Shown piece after piece: positions 46,641 through 57,093 of a stretch of DNA of 64,000 nt. The stretch's first letter is position 1; every line of letters starts with the position of its first letter. Both the position numbers and the translations under genes were made by a program. Source of the DNA: Botryosphaeria dothidea (lineage: Eukaryota > Ascomycota > Dothideomycetes > Botryosphaeriales > Botryosphaeriaceae); the NCBI GenBank assembly GCA_011503125.2, contig WWBZ02000016.1:2108001-2172000 (forward strand), read 5' to 3'. The notes under the pieces were generated by a model that was given only the letters and a program-made list of their open reading frames with translations, did no database searches and had not been told where the DNA came from.

Positions 46641-49034
46641 CGCTGCCCTTGCTTTTTTTCTTTTTTCTGGCCGGGGGATCTTCAGGCCAGCCGATTGGGA
46701 CCCGACGGACTGGATATCTTTGGCGGCCCCTGTCTAACTTGTGTCGCAGATGAACACGACATCCCGGCTCTGATCGGGCCCGACTATTAACCTTGGCGTC
46801 GGGGTTCGCAGCGGCACAGGCTCAACGACGGCGAATAGCGGACGGAGGACATGGCTGCGCTCGGATTGTGGCACCTCGATGGGGCGAGCGGTTGGGATGG
46901 TCATGGATTCCGATCTATCAAACGGGCGGAGAATGAAAAAAAGGGCCATTTTCCTGGCAGACGACGCGAAGACGTTAGGACGTGCGTATGAAGCTTTTAT
47001 CCAATAGGGCAGGTCCGAGGCGACACACTGGGGTATACAGGCGTGGCGTCGGAGGCAGAGGATCAGGGTGGCATGACGGCGGCTGGGCGTTTGCTGCGGA
47101 CGGGAGCGGTGATTTACTTAGTCGACGATGGCGAGATCTGGGCGCAAGATCCAAATCGGCCCCGCGGCCAAGTTGTTCGTTGTTTTTATCCGCGGCCTAG
47201 CGCAGCCGTCCGGGCGGCTTGGAGACCAGGCGTAGCGATGGCGGGCTGCTAGACCTGTGCAAGCGCGCAGCTCCGGTCTCTCGTATAGACAAGCATTGCA
47301 GCAGCAGAGTCCGACTTAATAAGCGCGCACGCAGAGCCCAGGGTACGGAATGGGAGCAAGCGGCCTGGCGGCAGGGTTCTGGCAGAGGCGTGCGCTGTGG
47401 CATCGGGTGCTCTAGAAGGGCACTGTGGCACGGCAACAGACACAGCACTAGCCCGCTCGGCCTGGCGGTTCGGGTCGCATGCGGGCGGGCTAAGTAAGGC
47501 AGCGGCGGCGCACGTCGTCGGCCTTCGGCAAGAGCAGGCGACCTCAGGCGTGGGGGACACCGCGATTCTTCCTCAACCGCACCGCACCCTCTTCCCGCTG
47601 TCGCTGGGAAAAAGAACGCACCAGCAGGCGTCCGCCCCTCACTCGCCCGGTGCCTGATCCGCCCTTTCCTCTGAGTGGCACACGTAGCCCGGCCTTATCG
47701 CAGCGACGTCTACACTCGGGGCCTGCCTGGACCGTGCCGTCCTCTCTTATCTCTTCCTTCGAGCATCGTCCTCGCAAAGCCCACCAGAACAGCCGCGTAC
47801 CTGGGTCGGCTGAGAGCCGAAGAATCATTTCCGGAGCCATCACCCACAGCAAAGCCTAACTGAATCTCACCGGCCGATCCGTCGACAAGATGACTCGCCC
47901 GCTGCCATCCCAGCAGTCCACCCTCCCGGCCCTTCCGTTGTTGCGAGTCGGAATCTTCCAAATGAGTCTGGAGCAAGAGCCCGGCTGGTTGGTTCGTCTC
48001 TCGTATTTTCCCAATCCGTGAAGATTCTCCCAGGAGCGACGCCGTGCATGACAGCTCTCGCAGAAATCCCCCACCCACGCCACGTGAAGGCGAAGATCGC
48101 GCGTCTGCAGGCAACTTCTATGCCGACCCTCATTCCATGCGTCTCTCGAGCCATCAAGAGCTCCACCTTGTGCCGTGCTTGTCTCTCGCTCTCCGCTGCT
48201 AGCTCCGGTAAGGCCCGGCGGCCACCAGCGTCAGCCTCGTTCTCTGCTCGGACGAAGCCGTCTTCATTGGCGGTGCAACAGCCGTCTCCAGCTTAGCTCC
48301 TTGGTCTTGTCGCGCCGCTGTTCCCGTTTGAATCTCTCTGCTCATCCGCCAGTGAGACAGTCCTGTTGCGCCCCGGTCACCCTGCGCCGTGCCCTGTCAT
48401 GCCCTCATTTGTCGGGTATGAGGTTGAACGGACGCTAGATGCTTTTCCCACTCTTTCTGAATCCCAAGTCTGCCCTTCCCTGCACGGACCGTTATCGCTT
48501 TGCCCAGTTTAAGCTTCGTGCCCTTGCATGCCCTGCTCCTGCTCACGCCAAGTACGGCAGGAAATGCGCGCGTATTCACCGTGACGACTGCTCCGCTGCA
48601 AGGGCCAGGGGCCACCAACGTGGTAGCCAGGGCCTAGAGATCATCTCCCCGGCTCCGGATCTGCCGTCCGTGAGGTATCTAATGGTACTGCTCGGCCCTT
48701 TCTCACGCCCTCTGCTGTCGGCCCAAACACCTAAACATGACCTTCCCTGCACCCACGCGTCGTCGTCTCACGACCGCTTGAACAAGCACCGAGAAGCCTC
48801 GTAAGACGTTTGTGTCGCACTTCTCCCCGAGCTCTCCCTGCCTCTCCGCTTGTCCGACATCAGTTGATCATCCAATTTGTCCTGCGCACTTCTCTCCTGT
48901 CGTCACATCACTTTCCTTCAAGACTCTTCGAACGGCGTGGTTGTCTATCCAACGAAAGCCCGGGCAGACGCCCGATGAAGGCGGATCGCTATTAACGACT
49001 CATCTAACCCATTCGCTCCTTTTCCTTTCTCGTC
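46641..49034. other. 2.4-kb region upstream of the rhodopsin-domain gene
   Basis: No supported gene. The part from about 47550 is CT-rich and could be a long promoter and leader of the gene starting at 49035. Overlapping ORFs on both strands are typical of GC-rich non-coding sequence. Confidence 0.45.
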
Positions 49035-50753
49035 ATGGCTGTGTTCGACGAAGGCTTTCAGCACCGGCTCGCTGCGCAGTCATGGAGTCTTTATGGCGTG
49101 GGCATGTTCATCATCTTTTTCAGGATGTAGGTACCAAGTTCGGAGGGTGGAAACACGTTGACTAAACGATTGACATAGATTTGCTCGTATCCACCGGGTG
49201 GGATTCCGAGAGTTGGCTGCAGACGACTATCTCATGCTAGTCGCAGCGGTATGTTTACCAGTACGAGGTCGCTCTCAGAAGAGTTGCAACATGCCTTTAC
49301 CATCCAGAGTTGAAGCATTTGTACGAACGAAAGTCTTCAGCAAAGCTAATTACTTTTTCGTCCGGATGAATGCTCCCACTCTATGCGTTTGCATTTATTG
49401 CAGTCCTCCTGGAACCGGCCTCGTGCTCTGCTAACCCTTTGACTTTGCGCTGACGTTGCCTGCAGATATGGTACACAATCCTCGTCGTCTGTTTAAACGT
49501 CATTGCAGGTGGCGGCGGAAGCAATCTCTTTCTTCCTGAGGAATACCGCGACTTCAGCGAAGAAGATATCAAAGAACGCATTTTGGGATCCAAAATCGTT
49601 GTTGTTTCTGAGCAGGCAAGACACGCCGAAGCCACGTAAAAGCGGGTTAGACTGACCAACGTAGGGGATGCTTAATGTCATCTACACGCTCAAGATATGC
49701 CTCTTGATTATGTATAGCCGCCTCACTACCGGAGTTGCCCAGCATCGCCTCGTCAATATACTTTTCATGTATGTAGCCATTGGTTGGGTATCCACGGAGA
49801 TAGCCTTTTTCACGGCTTGCACGCCTTTCAGCGGATACTGGGCAGTGCCGCCTCCGGACTCCCAGTGTGCCACCCTTCAGCATTACGCGATCGTCCAGGC
49901 CTGCTTCAATCTTTCCAGCGACATCGGCATTCTTCTCATTCCCATCCCCATGATCACGAAACTGAACATGCCTCTCAGACAGAGGCTCATTCTTGGCCTT
50001 GTTTTCAGCATGGGAATCTTCGTGGTGAGTACGGCGTTTGATGCCTCCCAAGATGGAGCTGACTGAAATCGCTCTTCATAGATCATTGCGGCAATCCTCA
50101 CAAAAGTGTACAACCTTTCGGACGTGTACGACACATCTTACATGCTTTGGTACACGCGGGAAGCGTCTGTTGCGGTTTACGTAGCCAATCTGCCCATGAT
50201 ATGGCCTCTGCTGCGCGAATGGTTCCCCTGTCTGCGCAAACTTTCGACCAGCAAGACGAGCTATCCCGCTGGACAACGGCCTTCCGGGTACTACGGAGAC
50301 GGGACGCGGCTACGCAGCATGCACAATTCACACCCACGCAAGTCGTTCCGCGACATCAAGCTCTCGCGACATTCGCACACATTCACAAAATCGAATTCAG
50401 AAGATGCGTTTACAAAAGGGGATGTCGAAGTAGGCATGAAGAGTTTAGGGACGGTCCGCAGCGGCAGCCCGGTCAGTGGATTGAACCTTTGCATGACAAG
50501 GGCAGAAAGCTAACATGTGATGACTCACGTTTAGGCCAGCTCAGAGCTAGCGCTGAACCCGGGCGACATTCGAGCAGAAGTCACAATAGAGGTGGCGCGG
50601 TCGAGCGCCGAAGACATTACGCGGAACGTGGAACGCTCGGAAGGCATGCCACCCGGGATGAGCAGGGGTGATGCGTTGACATGGGCGCACGCCACGGCTA
50701 CTGGACCGATGACGGAAACTAGTATAAGCGGGCCAGGGCGGTTCGAGAAATAA
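49035..50753 (+). CDS. Fungal rhodopsin-domain (PTH11-like) integral membrane protein
   Basis: A multi-span membrane protein of the fungal rhodopsin-domain family, which includes Pth11-like receptors; it lacks an N-terminal CFEM domain. Six exons (49035-49126, 49179-49248, 49466-49615, 49665-50024, 50082-50471, 50535-50753) encode 426 residues. Hydrophobic helices include SLYGVGMFIIFFRIF, YLMLVAAIWYTILVVCLNVI, MLNVIYTLKICLLIMY, LFMYVAIGWVSTEIAFF, IGILLIPIPMI and GLVFSMGIFVIIAAIL. ADDYLML, TACTPFSGYW and CFNLSSDI are family hallmarks. The tail is Ser/Arg-rich and cytosolic. Intron 2 (49249-49465) is 217 nt because it holds a MITE-like copy; intron 3 (49616-49664) uses a GC donor (CAG|gcaaga). 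Ligand and signalling role are unknown. Confidence 0.88.
49276..49412. mobile_element. MITE-like element inside an intron
   Basis: Inner arms are ccagagttgaagcatttgta and cgtccggatgaatgctccca. Outer arms are degenerate (cagaagagttgcaacatg; cagtcctcctgg). It lies wholly within intron 2 of the rhodopsin-domain gene and accounts for most of that intron's extra length. Confidence 0.65.
49616..49664 (+). other. GC-AG intron of the rhodopsin-domain gene
   Basis: Exon 3 ends GAG CAG, the intron begins gcaaga and ends ccaacgtag, and exon 4 reads GGG ATG CTT AAT. No GT donor nearby preserves the frame, and reading through gives an in-frame stop (ACG TAA). Confidence 0.7.
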
Positions 50754-51108
50754 TTGATTGAGGGCTTTCTCTGGTTATGCTCGAGAAGCTTGAGTATATT
50801 TTGGTCATGAAAGTGATGATAATTTTGAATTGGAGGGACAAAAGGGGGGGCGTTTCTGGAACGATACCTCGAGTGCTGCTTATGTCCGGACTGTTTCTGA
50901 GATAGACAATGCCTAGCTGACGAATAGATAATAATTCTGCAGCGCATCTATGTGTAACGGTGCACCCCTCTGTATATGCTCGGCAGATTGCCATCCTAGC
51001 CATGGGCGCGCAGAGCCGATGACGTCCTTCGCTTCACATGCCTCGAGCTCCCCGCGACGGCGCCAGGAGACGCGACTGCTAACCTCGTTCTCTCCCCACA
51101 AACCCACC
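50754..51108. other. Short intergenic region
   Basis: Contains the 3' flank of the rhodopsin-domain gene and the promoter of the tail-anchored gene. No other feature is seen. Confidence 0.5.
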
Positions 51109-51186
51109 ATGGCATGGAGCTGCCCTCAGTCGCCCTCTACGCCCCCACCATGCACCGCTCTGATACCATCGCCATCGCAAAGCTAG
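51109..51186 (+). promoter_or_regulatory. uORF overlapping the start of the tail-anchored protein
   Basis: ATG at 51109 lies in a strong CACCATGG context and opens 25 codons in another frame, ending TAG at 51184-51186, beyond the main ATG at 51114. Either translation of the main frame is dampened or the true start is a later ATG such as 51150 (ccaccATGcac). Confidence 0.55.
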
Positions 51187-52418
51187 CCCAGGCCGGCCGC
51201 AGCACCACCCTTGCCGCCCCCTTCAACCTCAAGGAAACCCGCGACTCGTCCAAACGTTCTCACCTATCACTGCCTGGTCACAAACACCACCATCATTCTC
51301 ACCACCACCGCCACCACCACCACTCGAGTCGCTCGTCCAAGTATGGCGGAGATGAGAAGGAGATCAAGTCTGCCGTATTGCTCACGTCGCGACCCTCGTT
51401 TCCCGATGTCGTCAAGCCCGCAAACAACGCCAGCGGCAGCACCAGCGCCAGCGCCAGCGGAAACGATGCCAAAGACTTGGTCAGCCCCTCCGTCGTTGCC
51501 GAGTACGATACCAGTGTGCGCCACGTTTCGTCGCGCGTGGTCAGGCCCGAGGATGTCGTGAAGGAGCGCACGCGCCAAAAGCGACGGGAAGAGTATGTCG
51601 TTTGTTCTTTGTCTCACGCCCACACCTCGCGTGTTCAGACATTGTCTCAACTCACGGTGTGCTGATGCTGACCTTGGCCGCCCCACGCTTGAACCAGACA
51701 ACTACGCAACGCTCTCCACGCCCTGTCTGAACAGTCCATGACCACCACCCGCCGCCTCGACGATACGTACTACTCGATTCTGGAAAAGGTATCGGGCCTG
51801 CATAACACCATCGACGGGCTTCAAGAGCTGTCAACGCTCACGAAGAAGCTGGGCGACGAATTCACGTCGGACGCCGACGAGCTCGTGGACGAGGTGAACA
51901 ACTCGCTGGACAGCATCGGTGACTTTGAGTCACAGGCGCGTTTATTGGAGGAGTTCGAGGCGCGCATTGTCACCGGCAAGGAGAAAGCCGCGCGGCTGAA
52001 CGAGCGCCTCGAGGCTGCTAGAAAGAGGGTTGATGAACGTGAGAGGCTAGAAGAGGAGTGGAGGACAAGTGTGAACCGTAAGTTCAGAGGTCTTTAGCCC
52101 TTCCTTTTCTCCATCTTACCTTTCTGGATAGGTCGTCTGCGCATCTTTTGGAGTGTTCTGGCTGGGCTAGCAGCATTTCTTCTCATCGCTTATATTGCCT
52201 ACGGTATACGTACGCAGAAGCGAGTGGGCCCTGTGAGCAACGGAAATTCTTCCGAGGCCAACAACCACTCCATCAGCCCTGAAAATGACGTACCGCCTTC
52301 GATACGCCAGATCCTCGAGAGCGTGCACAGTACGTCTGCTAGCACCAGTCCGCCACCACCTCTTGCATCAAATCCCACATCGGATGATGAGAGACTGCAT
52401 GTTTTCGATGAGCTGTGA
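51114..52418 (+). CDS. Tail-anchored coiled-coil protein of unknown function
   Basis: Three exons (51114-51592, 51698-52077, 52132-52418) encode 381 residues; joins read RREE|QLRNALHALSEQ and SVNR|RLRIFW. The N-terminal half is polar with a His-rich run (HKHHHHSHHHRHHHH, about residues 57-71) and Ser/Ala repeats. The middle is a long predicted coiled coil (TTTRRLDDTYYSILEKVSGL...ARLNERLEAARKRVDERER). One hydrophobic helix follows (SVLAGLAAFLLIAYIAYGI), then about 70 polar residues. The layout resembles SNARE-like or membrane-tether proteins, but I see no canonical SNARE zero-layer and do not assign a family. The start codon is uncertain because of the overlapping uORF. A MITE-like copy starts 20 bp after the stop. 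Confidence 0.75.
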
Positions 52419-52437
52419 GCGAGGGCAATGAGAACTG

Positions 52438-52526
52438 CCATGAGGAGTCGAAGCATTCATCCGGATAATTTTGTTACTGGAGAAATAGAACATTTACGTC
52501 CAGACGAATGCTTTGGCTCACCATGG
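52438..52526. mobile_element. MITE-like element in 3' flank of the tail-anchored gene
   Basis: A compact 89-bp copy: ccatgaggagtcgaagcatt on the left and gaatgctttggctcaccatg on the right, a near-perfect inner inverted repeat with an AT-rich centre. It begins 20 bp after the stop codon at 52418, so it is almost certainly within the 3' UTR. Confidence 0.75.
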
Positions 52527-53001
52527 TAATCCTCATGTGATCTTTGTCTGCTTTGTCTATGAGAAAATTTGCATTAGACAGCACCGCTTTGCATAATTCG
52601 GAGGGCTTCGATTCTCGCGAGCCGAGCAACAGCGTCGTCAGCCATGAGGACACCGCGGATCCCAATGCATTGCGTATTACCGATTCTGTCCTGGCTACTC
52701 GGCAGTATACGCAATCCTCGGCCTTACAAAGTCAGTTGCGAAACCACCGCAAAATGAGACTATCACTAAAGTATTACAATAAGCTACCACCATAAGAACT
52801 GAAGCATTCATCCGGAAACGAGTGTTCAGATCTTGTATTACATTTGTATACGGATGAATGATTCGACTCTCCATAAGAAATACCGCTTCTTTTCTCACGT
52901 CCGGACTAGTCAATGCTTATTTTTTTAGCAAGAAGTAGCAGAGGTTTTTCTGATGAAGCCTGTCGATCATCCTGCCTGAGTTCAGGGATGGATGGAACAG
53001 A
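52527..53001. other. Convergent 3' region with a second MITE-like copy
   Basis: Between the tail-anchored gene and the SDR gene, which converge here. It contains the element 52791-52876. Nothing else is supported. Confidence 0.5.
52791..52876. mobile_element. MITE-like element in 3' flank of the SDR gene
   Basis: An 86-bp copy with inner arms cataagaactgaagcattca and gatgaatgattcgactctcc, closed by ataag. It lies 126 bp downstream (minus strand) of the SDR stop. Confidence 0.72.
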
Positions 53002-54246
53002 TTATTTCGCCGCGGGTTGAACAAGAGTGTTGCCTGCGATTCATTGTCAGCATATTGGTGGAGGCCATTTTGGGCAATAGGGCGCATACCTCCGTCTGGA
53101 TACATGATTTGTTCATTGTAAAATGTTCCTCCACGGCTGGCAAGGAAGAGAATGGTAGCAGCCATATCGGAGTCGGTTCCGTATCGGCCTGCAAGTGACA
53201 GCAAGCGTCAGTGCAAAATCTTACTACCAAAGGGAGGTCAGCAGTTCGGGTCATGTCCTACCAGAAGGATTCGAAGCCTTGCTACTCAGTTGCGACTTGT
53301 TCTTCTCGTCGGATTTGCCAGTCGTCATCTGGAAGAGGCAGTTAGCCACTGGTTCTCGAGTGAGCGGTTCCTTTTCCGGAACATACTTCGCTCGGGAAGA
53401 CACCTGGAGCAATGGTGTTGACTCTGACTCCACGTTGGACGAATGTGGTTGCAAGCATGCGGCCGACGTGAGTTGCAGCGGCTTTGCTGGCTGCATATGC
53501 GAACTGGCCAGCACTGCTGCCCTTCATGCAACCGGAGATGCTGCTAACATTGACGACGCTGGAGGAGTAGTCGGCAGCCGACGAGCCACCCTTAGCCAGC
53601 AGCGGAAGGAAGGCCATTGAAGTGAAATAGATTCCAGTAACGTTGGTACGGAAAGTTTCATCCCAGTTCTCTGGCTTGGATGCAAGGAAGTATTCGGAAA
53701 CAGCGGAAGGATTCTTCAGATCCGGGGGACCACTGTTCGCAGAGAACTTGGTCTCGTTATCCCGGGCAATGCCGGCATTGTTGACAAGCAGCTGGATGCC
53801 GTTTGGCTCCTTCTTGGTGAGCTCGGAGGCGAGACGCTGGACTTCTGACTTGGTGCTGACATCGCCAGGAAGGCTGTGGTGAAGGGGTCAACAATTCGCT
53901 ATCCCCCTTGGGCACAATTGCACTCCCAGAATACTTGCGGGACGATTTGGCCGGGGCCTGTGTTATATGTCTTGGCAGCATTTTCTAGAGCCTCCTGTCT
54001 TCTGCCGGTGATATAGACCTTGGCGCCATTGGCAACTAGTGCCTGGGTGATCATCAAGCCGATTCCCGTGGCACCGCCAGTGACGACGGCTGTGACATGA
54101 GACACGTCAAACAGCTTGGAGCGGTCGAAGTTAGCGGCGTCTGCGTTGCGGGTAGCCATTTTGCGTTGGTTGAGGATGGTGTATGTGGGGCGAGCAGAGC
54201 AGGCGGTCCTGGCAGAAGGCGCAGATCTCGAGAAGAGGCGGAGCAT
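53002..54246 (-). CDS. Short-chain dehydrogenase/reductase
   Basis: NAD(P)-dependent SDR oxidoreductase of 330 residues in five exons: 54246-53939, 53873-53387, 53328-53262, 53188-53090, 53033-53002. Cofactor motif VVTGGATGIG, LLVNNAG, catalytic Ser in VVNVSSISG and Y-x3-K in YAASKAA. The N-terminus (MLRLFSRSAPSARTACSARP) looks like a mitochondrial presequence; an internal Met (MATRNADAANF) would give a cytosolic form. Intron 1 uses a GC donor (CC|gcaagt) and yields IVPLPGDVS. The last intron (gtatgc...gctgac...cgcag) gives the usual short end PDGGNTLVQPAAK; reading through it instead adds an unlikely tail. Substrate unknown; fungal relatives are often named rhlG/3-oxoacyl-ACP reductase-like. 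Confidence 0.88.
53874..53938 (-). other. GC-AG intron of the SDR gene
   Basis: On the minus strand the donor is CC|gcaagt (an optimal GC donor) and the acceptor is caccacag. Only this pair restores the conserved PLPGDVS strand. Confidence 0.7.
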
Positions 54247-55021
54247 GATGAATGGCGAGGATTTCCTGAGCAGATCTTAACTTTTCGAGGGCGAATTTGT
54301 AGATGCAGACAATGATGACGTTGTGTGGGATTTCGAATGGGCAGACGTCATCAGGGTCCAGACGAGAGATCGTCATAGACACCGACAGTACAGCTGTCAG
54401 CCATCGTTGACAGCATGACGGTGGAGACCCCACAAAGCACTCTTGATGTCGTCGTCGATGCAGCCACCACAAAAAAACACAAAATAGCAACGCCGGGGAC
54501 CCGGCGGAGTCAAGCCAGGGCCAAATAAACGCAGCCAATAGCACGGGCGGTCGCTGGGTGTTTTCCCAAATTACGGGATGAAACCGGATGAAAGAGAGGC
54601 TTGGGCCATGACACATGCAGGACGGACCGGGGGCCCCCCGCAGACGGGATGGATCGCGGATGGAGGCGCGGGCGATCCCCCTCACTTGTCAGGCACAGTG
54701 CGTCCTGGGTCCGCCGGCTACTCGCGCGCGTGCCTGTTGCATGTGCTGCCGACATCTCCACCTGCCACTTTCCGCCCGCCACGGCTTCCTCGCGTCGTTG
54801 TCTCAAAACTAAAGAAGTGCGGTCCGCCAAAGTCAATCTCCCTTGCTTCATGTCTATCAATATTCGCCAAAGCTTCTTCGCTCCCACCAAACTCAAACTT
54901 CTGCTTGCAACTCCGCCTCGTCCGCCAGCTCTTGTATTTCTGCCCTCACGCCCGCTCCCACCACCTGCATAGCAACAGCTCCTCGGCCTGCGGTTGTCTT
55001 CCAGCCAGCATCGCGCCCACC
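54247..55021. promoter_or_regulatory. Divergent promoter SDR / GPI-like glycoprotein
   Basis: About 775 bp between divergent starts. The frame of the right-hand gene is open back to an ATG at 54578, but that extension looks like leader sequence. Confidence 0.45.
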
Positions 55022-55861
55022 ATGAGCGCCCACCAGGCCCCTCTCAGGGCCTCCGAATGCGCATCTGCAGGTTCCGCCTACCCGCCCATCAGCACCCCGA
55101 CCATTGTTCCACCCAGCAATCCTTGTATAACCGGCTACACTGCCGGCACCCGCCTCACCATCTACACGCTGCCATACAACTTCTCCTCCGTCCTGCCGCT
55201 CATCTCCTCCTTCCGTGACATATCATGGACCGGCCTGCTCGAGCCGGCCGCTCCGCCTGCAACAACCGCAGACGACCCGAACTCCGTCCCGCTCAACGGC
55301 ACCAACAACGAGCCCGGAACCGCGCGCTCATACAGACTCTCTGACGGCGCCAAGCTCGTCGAGACGCTGCTTGAGTATTCGTCGCCCACCGACGCGGATG
55401 GGTCCGGCCAGCTCGTCGAGGTCCACAACATCGCCCCGCTGTATCAGCCGCTCGACCCGGGCGCCGTCAACGTCAGCCTCACGTCCAACTCGGTCCAGTA
55501 CGGCCCGCCCAATGGGACCTTCGGCTTCTACGCCGCACGCGACGGCATGCACGTGTCGTCGGCCTGCGACGGCGCTGCCACCTACTTCAACCTGACGGCC
55601 GAGTTCTGCGCGACCAACGTCAGCGCCGCAGAACGCTGGCTTCGCAGCCGCGACTTCGAAGCCATGGGCACGCTGGGGAGGACACTCGGCAGCGGCGGCC
55701 AGAACGTGACCAACTGCGCGGATCTGGCCGGAGGGGGTGGTGGCAGTGGTGAGCCGACGCCCAGCAGCGCGGCAAGCCATCAGCAGGTTAGAATGAGCAT
55801 GGGCACGGCGGCGAGCTTGGTCTTGGCCGCTTGTATCGCGTTTGCAGCTTTGATGGCATGA
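55022..55861 (+). CDS. Probable GPI-anchored surface glycoprotein, unknown family
   Basis: A single-exon ORF, 279 residues from ATG 55022. It has seven N-glycosylation sequons (NFSS, NGTN, NVSL, NGTF, NLTA, NVSA, NVTN). A Gly/Ser/Pro-rich linker (GGGGGSGEPTPSSAA) and a hydrophobic C-terminus (GTAASLVLAACIAFAALMA) fit a GPI-attachment signal. Oddly, no signal peptide follows ATG 55022. The frame continues upstream to ATG 54578 without a convincing signal peptide either, so a 5' exon may be missing or the start misjudged. Cysteines occur in pairs (SACDG, EFCAT, NCADL). Function unknown. Confidence 0.65.
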   Translation: MSAHQAPLRASECASAGSAYPPISTPTIVPPSNPCITGYTAGTRLTIYTLPYNFSSVLPLISSFRDISWTGLLEPAAPPATTADDPNSVPLNGTNNEPGTARSYRLSDGAKLVETLLEYSSPTDADGSGQLVEVHNIAPLYQPLDPGAVNVSLTSNSVQYGPPNGTFGFYAARDGMHVSSACDGAATYFNLTAEFCATNVSAAERWLRSRDFEAMGTLGRTLGSGGQNVTNCADLAGGGGGSGEPTPSSAASHQQVRMSMGTAASLVLAACIAFAALMA

Positions 55862-56043
55862 TGATGGGTCCGAATGGGGAGAAGAACAAATTCGTGGACT
55901 AGGTTGGAAGTGTATGTGAACCTGATAAATGATACCCAGCCCTTATTAGGGGCATACTGTTTTACATATTTCCATCAATCCTCAGAACGGACGCAGCAAT
56001 ACGAATCTGACATGAGTTGAATTCTCCATTCTCCACCGGATGT

Positions 56044-56197
56044 CCAGAGGGGTGCTGTAGCCAACTAAACATTCATCCGGATGGTTTTGTCCCTAAGAAT
56101 GCACTACACTTGTGTGCCGACGAACGCTTCGACTCCCCACAAACTTATGCCCCAAGGGTCGTCGCCGCTAACCATCGGCTGCTATATATCTCTGTGT
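56044..56197. mobile_element. MITE-like element
   Basis: The left outer arm cagaggggtgctgtagcc begins at 56044. Inner arms are aacattcatccggatgg and gacgaacgcttcgactcccc. The right outer arm (taaccatcggctgctatata then tctctgtg) ends near 56197. It starts 183 bp after the stop of the GPI-like gene. Confidence 0.72.
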
Positions 56198-56797
56198 TTG
56201 TGAACAGGGCTTATCTGGTCTCGTGTTAGCAGTGGCCTGAATGGGGATGTCAAAACATGGGAGGCAAGTTCCCACGGTGCTCGCTACGAGCAGTATTATC
56301 TACCCACTAAAGCTAGCTGCTATACTTGAGCTTGGACCTCAGGTGTACTATATGAGTATACAGAGTTGATAGGAACCTCTTCTAGCGGCAGCCGCCATGG
56401 CCCGTGGTAAGTGTGTGCGGGGTCGAATCACGGAGCGTTGCAATACATGGTGGGGGACCCTATCCCATACTTTGGTAGGACGTCGTGTGAGGAAAGGGTA
56501 GCCCCATGAGGAAAAAGAATCCAATTTCTCCGTTTCTCTTCCCAGATCCGCTCGGATAGACGATTCGCGTTTCTTTTTGGAAAGACCTCATAGATTTTAT
56601 ACCGTAGATGCAACCAATGCGTCTCCTATTCATTTCTCCATTCTGGAAGAAGACTCTGGGGAGAATGACATTCCTTTTGGAACCATCCGCTTTCTTCGCG
56701 GGCTGGAAACCTGTGGTCGCTTCTCGTCTCTCCCAAGTAATCCCGATATGAAGAACCTTTCTAGTCACCTGCATACTGGCACATCCAGATTTTTATA

Positions 56798-56801
<4 letters not shown>

Positions 56802-56834
<33 letters not shown>
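56802..56834. repeat. CT dinucleotide microsatellite
   Basis: About 16 uninterrupted CT units. Confidence 0.95.
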
Positions 56835-56839
<5 letters not shown>

Positions 56840-57070
56840 CTTTATCTACACTTTGAAGAAGTTTTGTAACCACAGAGATGAAGCAATGCAAGAGAAAGAC
56901 CGGCAGACTCCCAAACTCACGTAGCCCAAAGCTCCCAAGGCACCCATTACGTTGTTTTAACGGATCGACACCCCGAGATGTGAGAGTTGGATAAGGAAAG
57001 AAAACCAGAAACAATAAGTTGGGGACAAGGCTAGAGCCTCCGTTTCATGCACGAAAAAGATGTTTCCCCT

Positions 57071-57093
57071 CCCCCCCCCCCCCCCCCCCCCCC
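57071..57093. repeat. Homopolymer C tract (23 C)
   Basis: Twenty-three consecutive C residues preceded by cccct. Length may vary with sequencing or assembly. The complementary strand is a G tract able to form quadruplex structure. Confidence 0.9.

Noticed and set aside
52917..53090. Long C-terminal extension of the SDR protein
   Set aside because: A 56-nt intron with good donor, branch and acceptor gives the usual short SDR terminus, so the extension is intronic or 3' sequence.
56380..56440. tRNA-like B-box (gggtcgaatcac)
   Set aside because: No matching acceptor stem, anticodon arm or proper T-stem pairing around it; not called as a tRNA.
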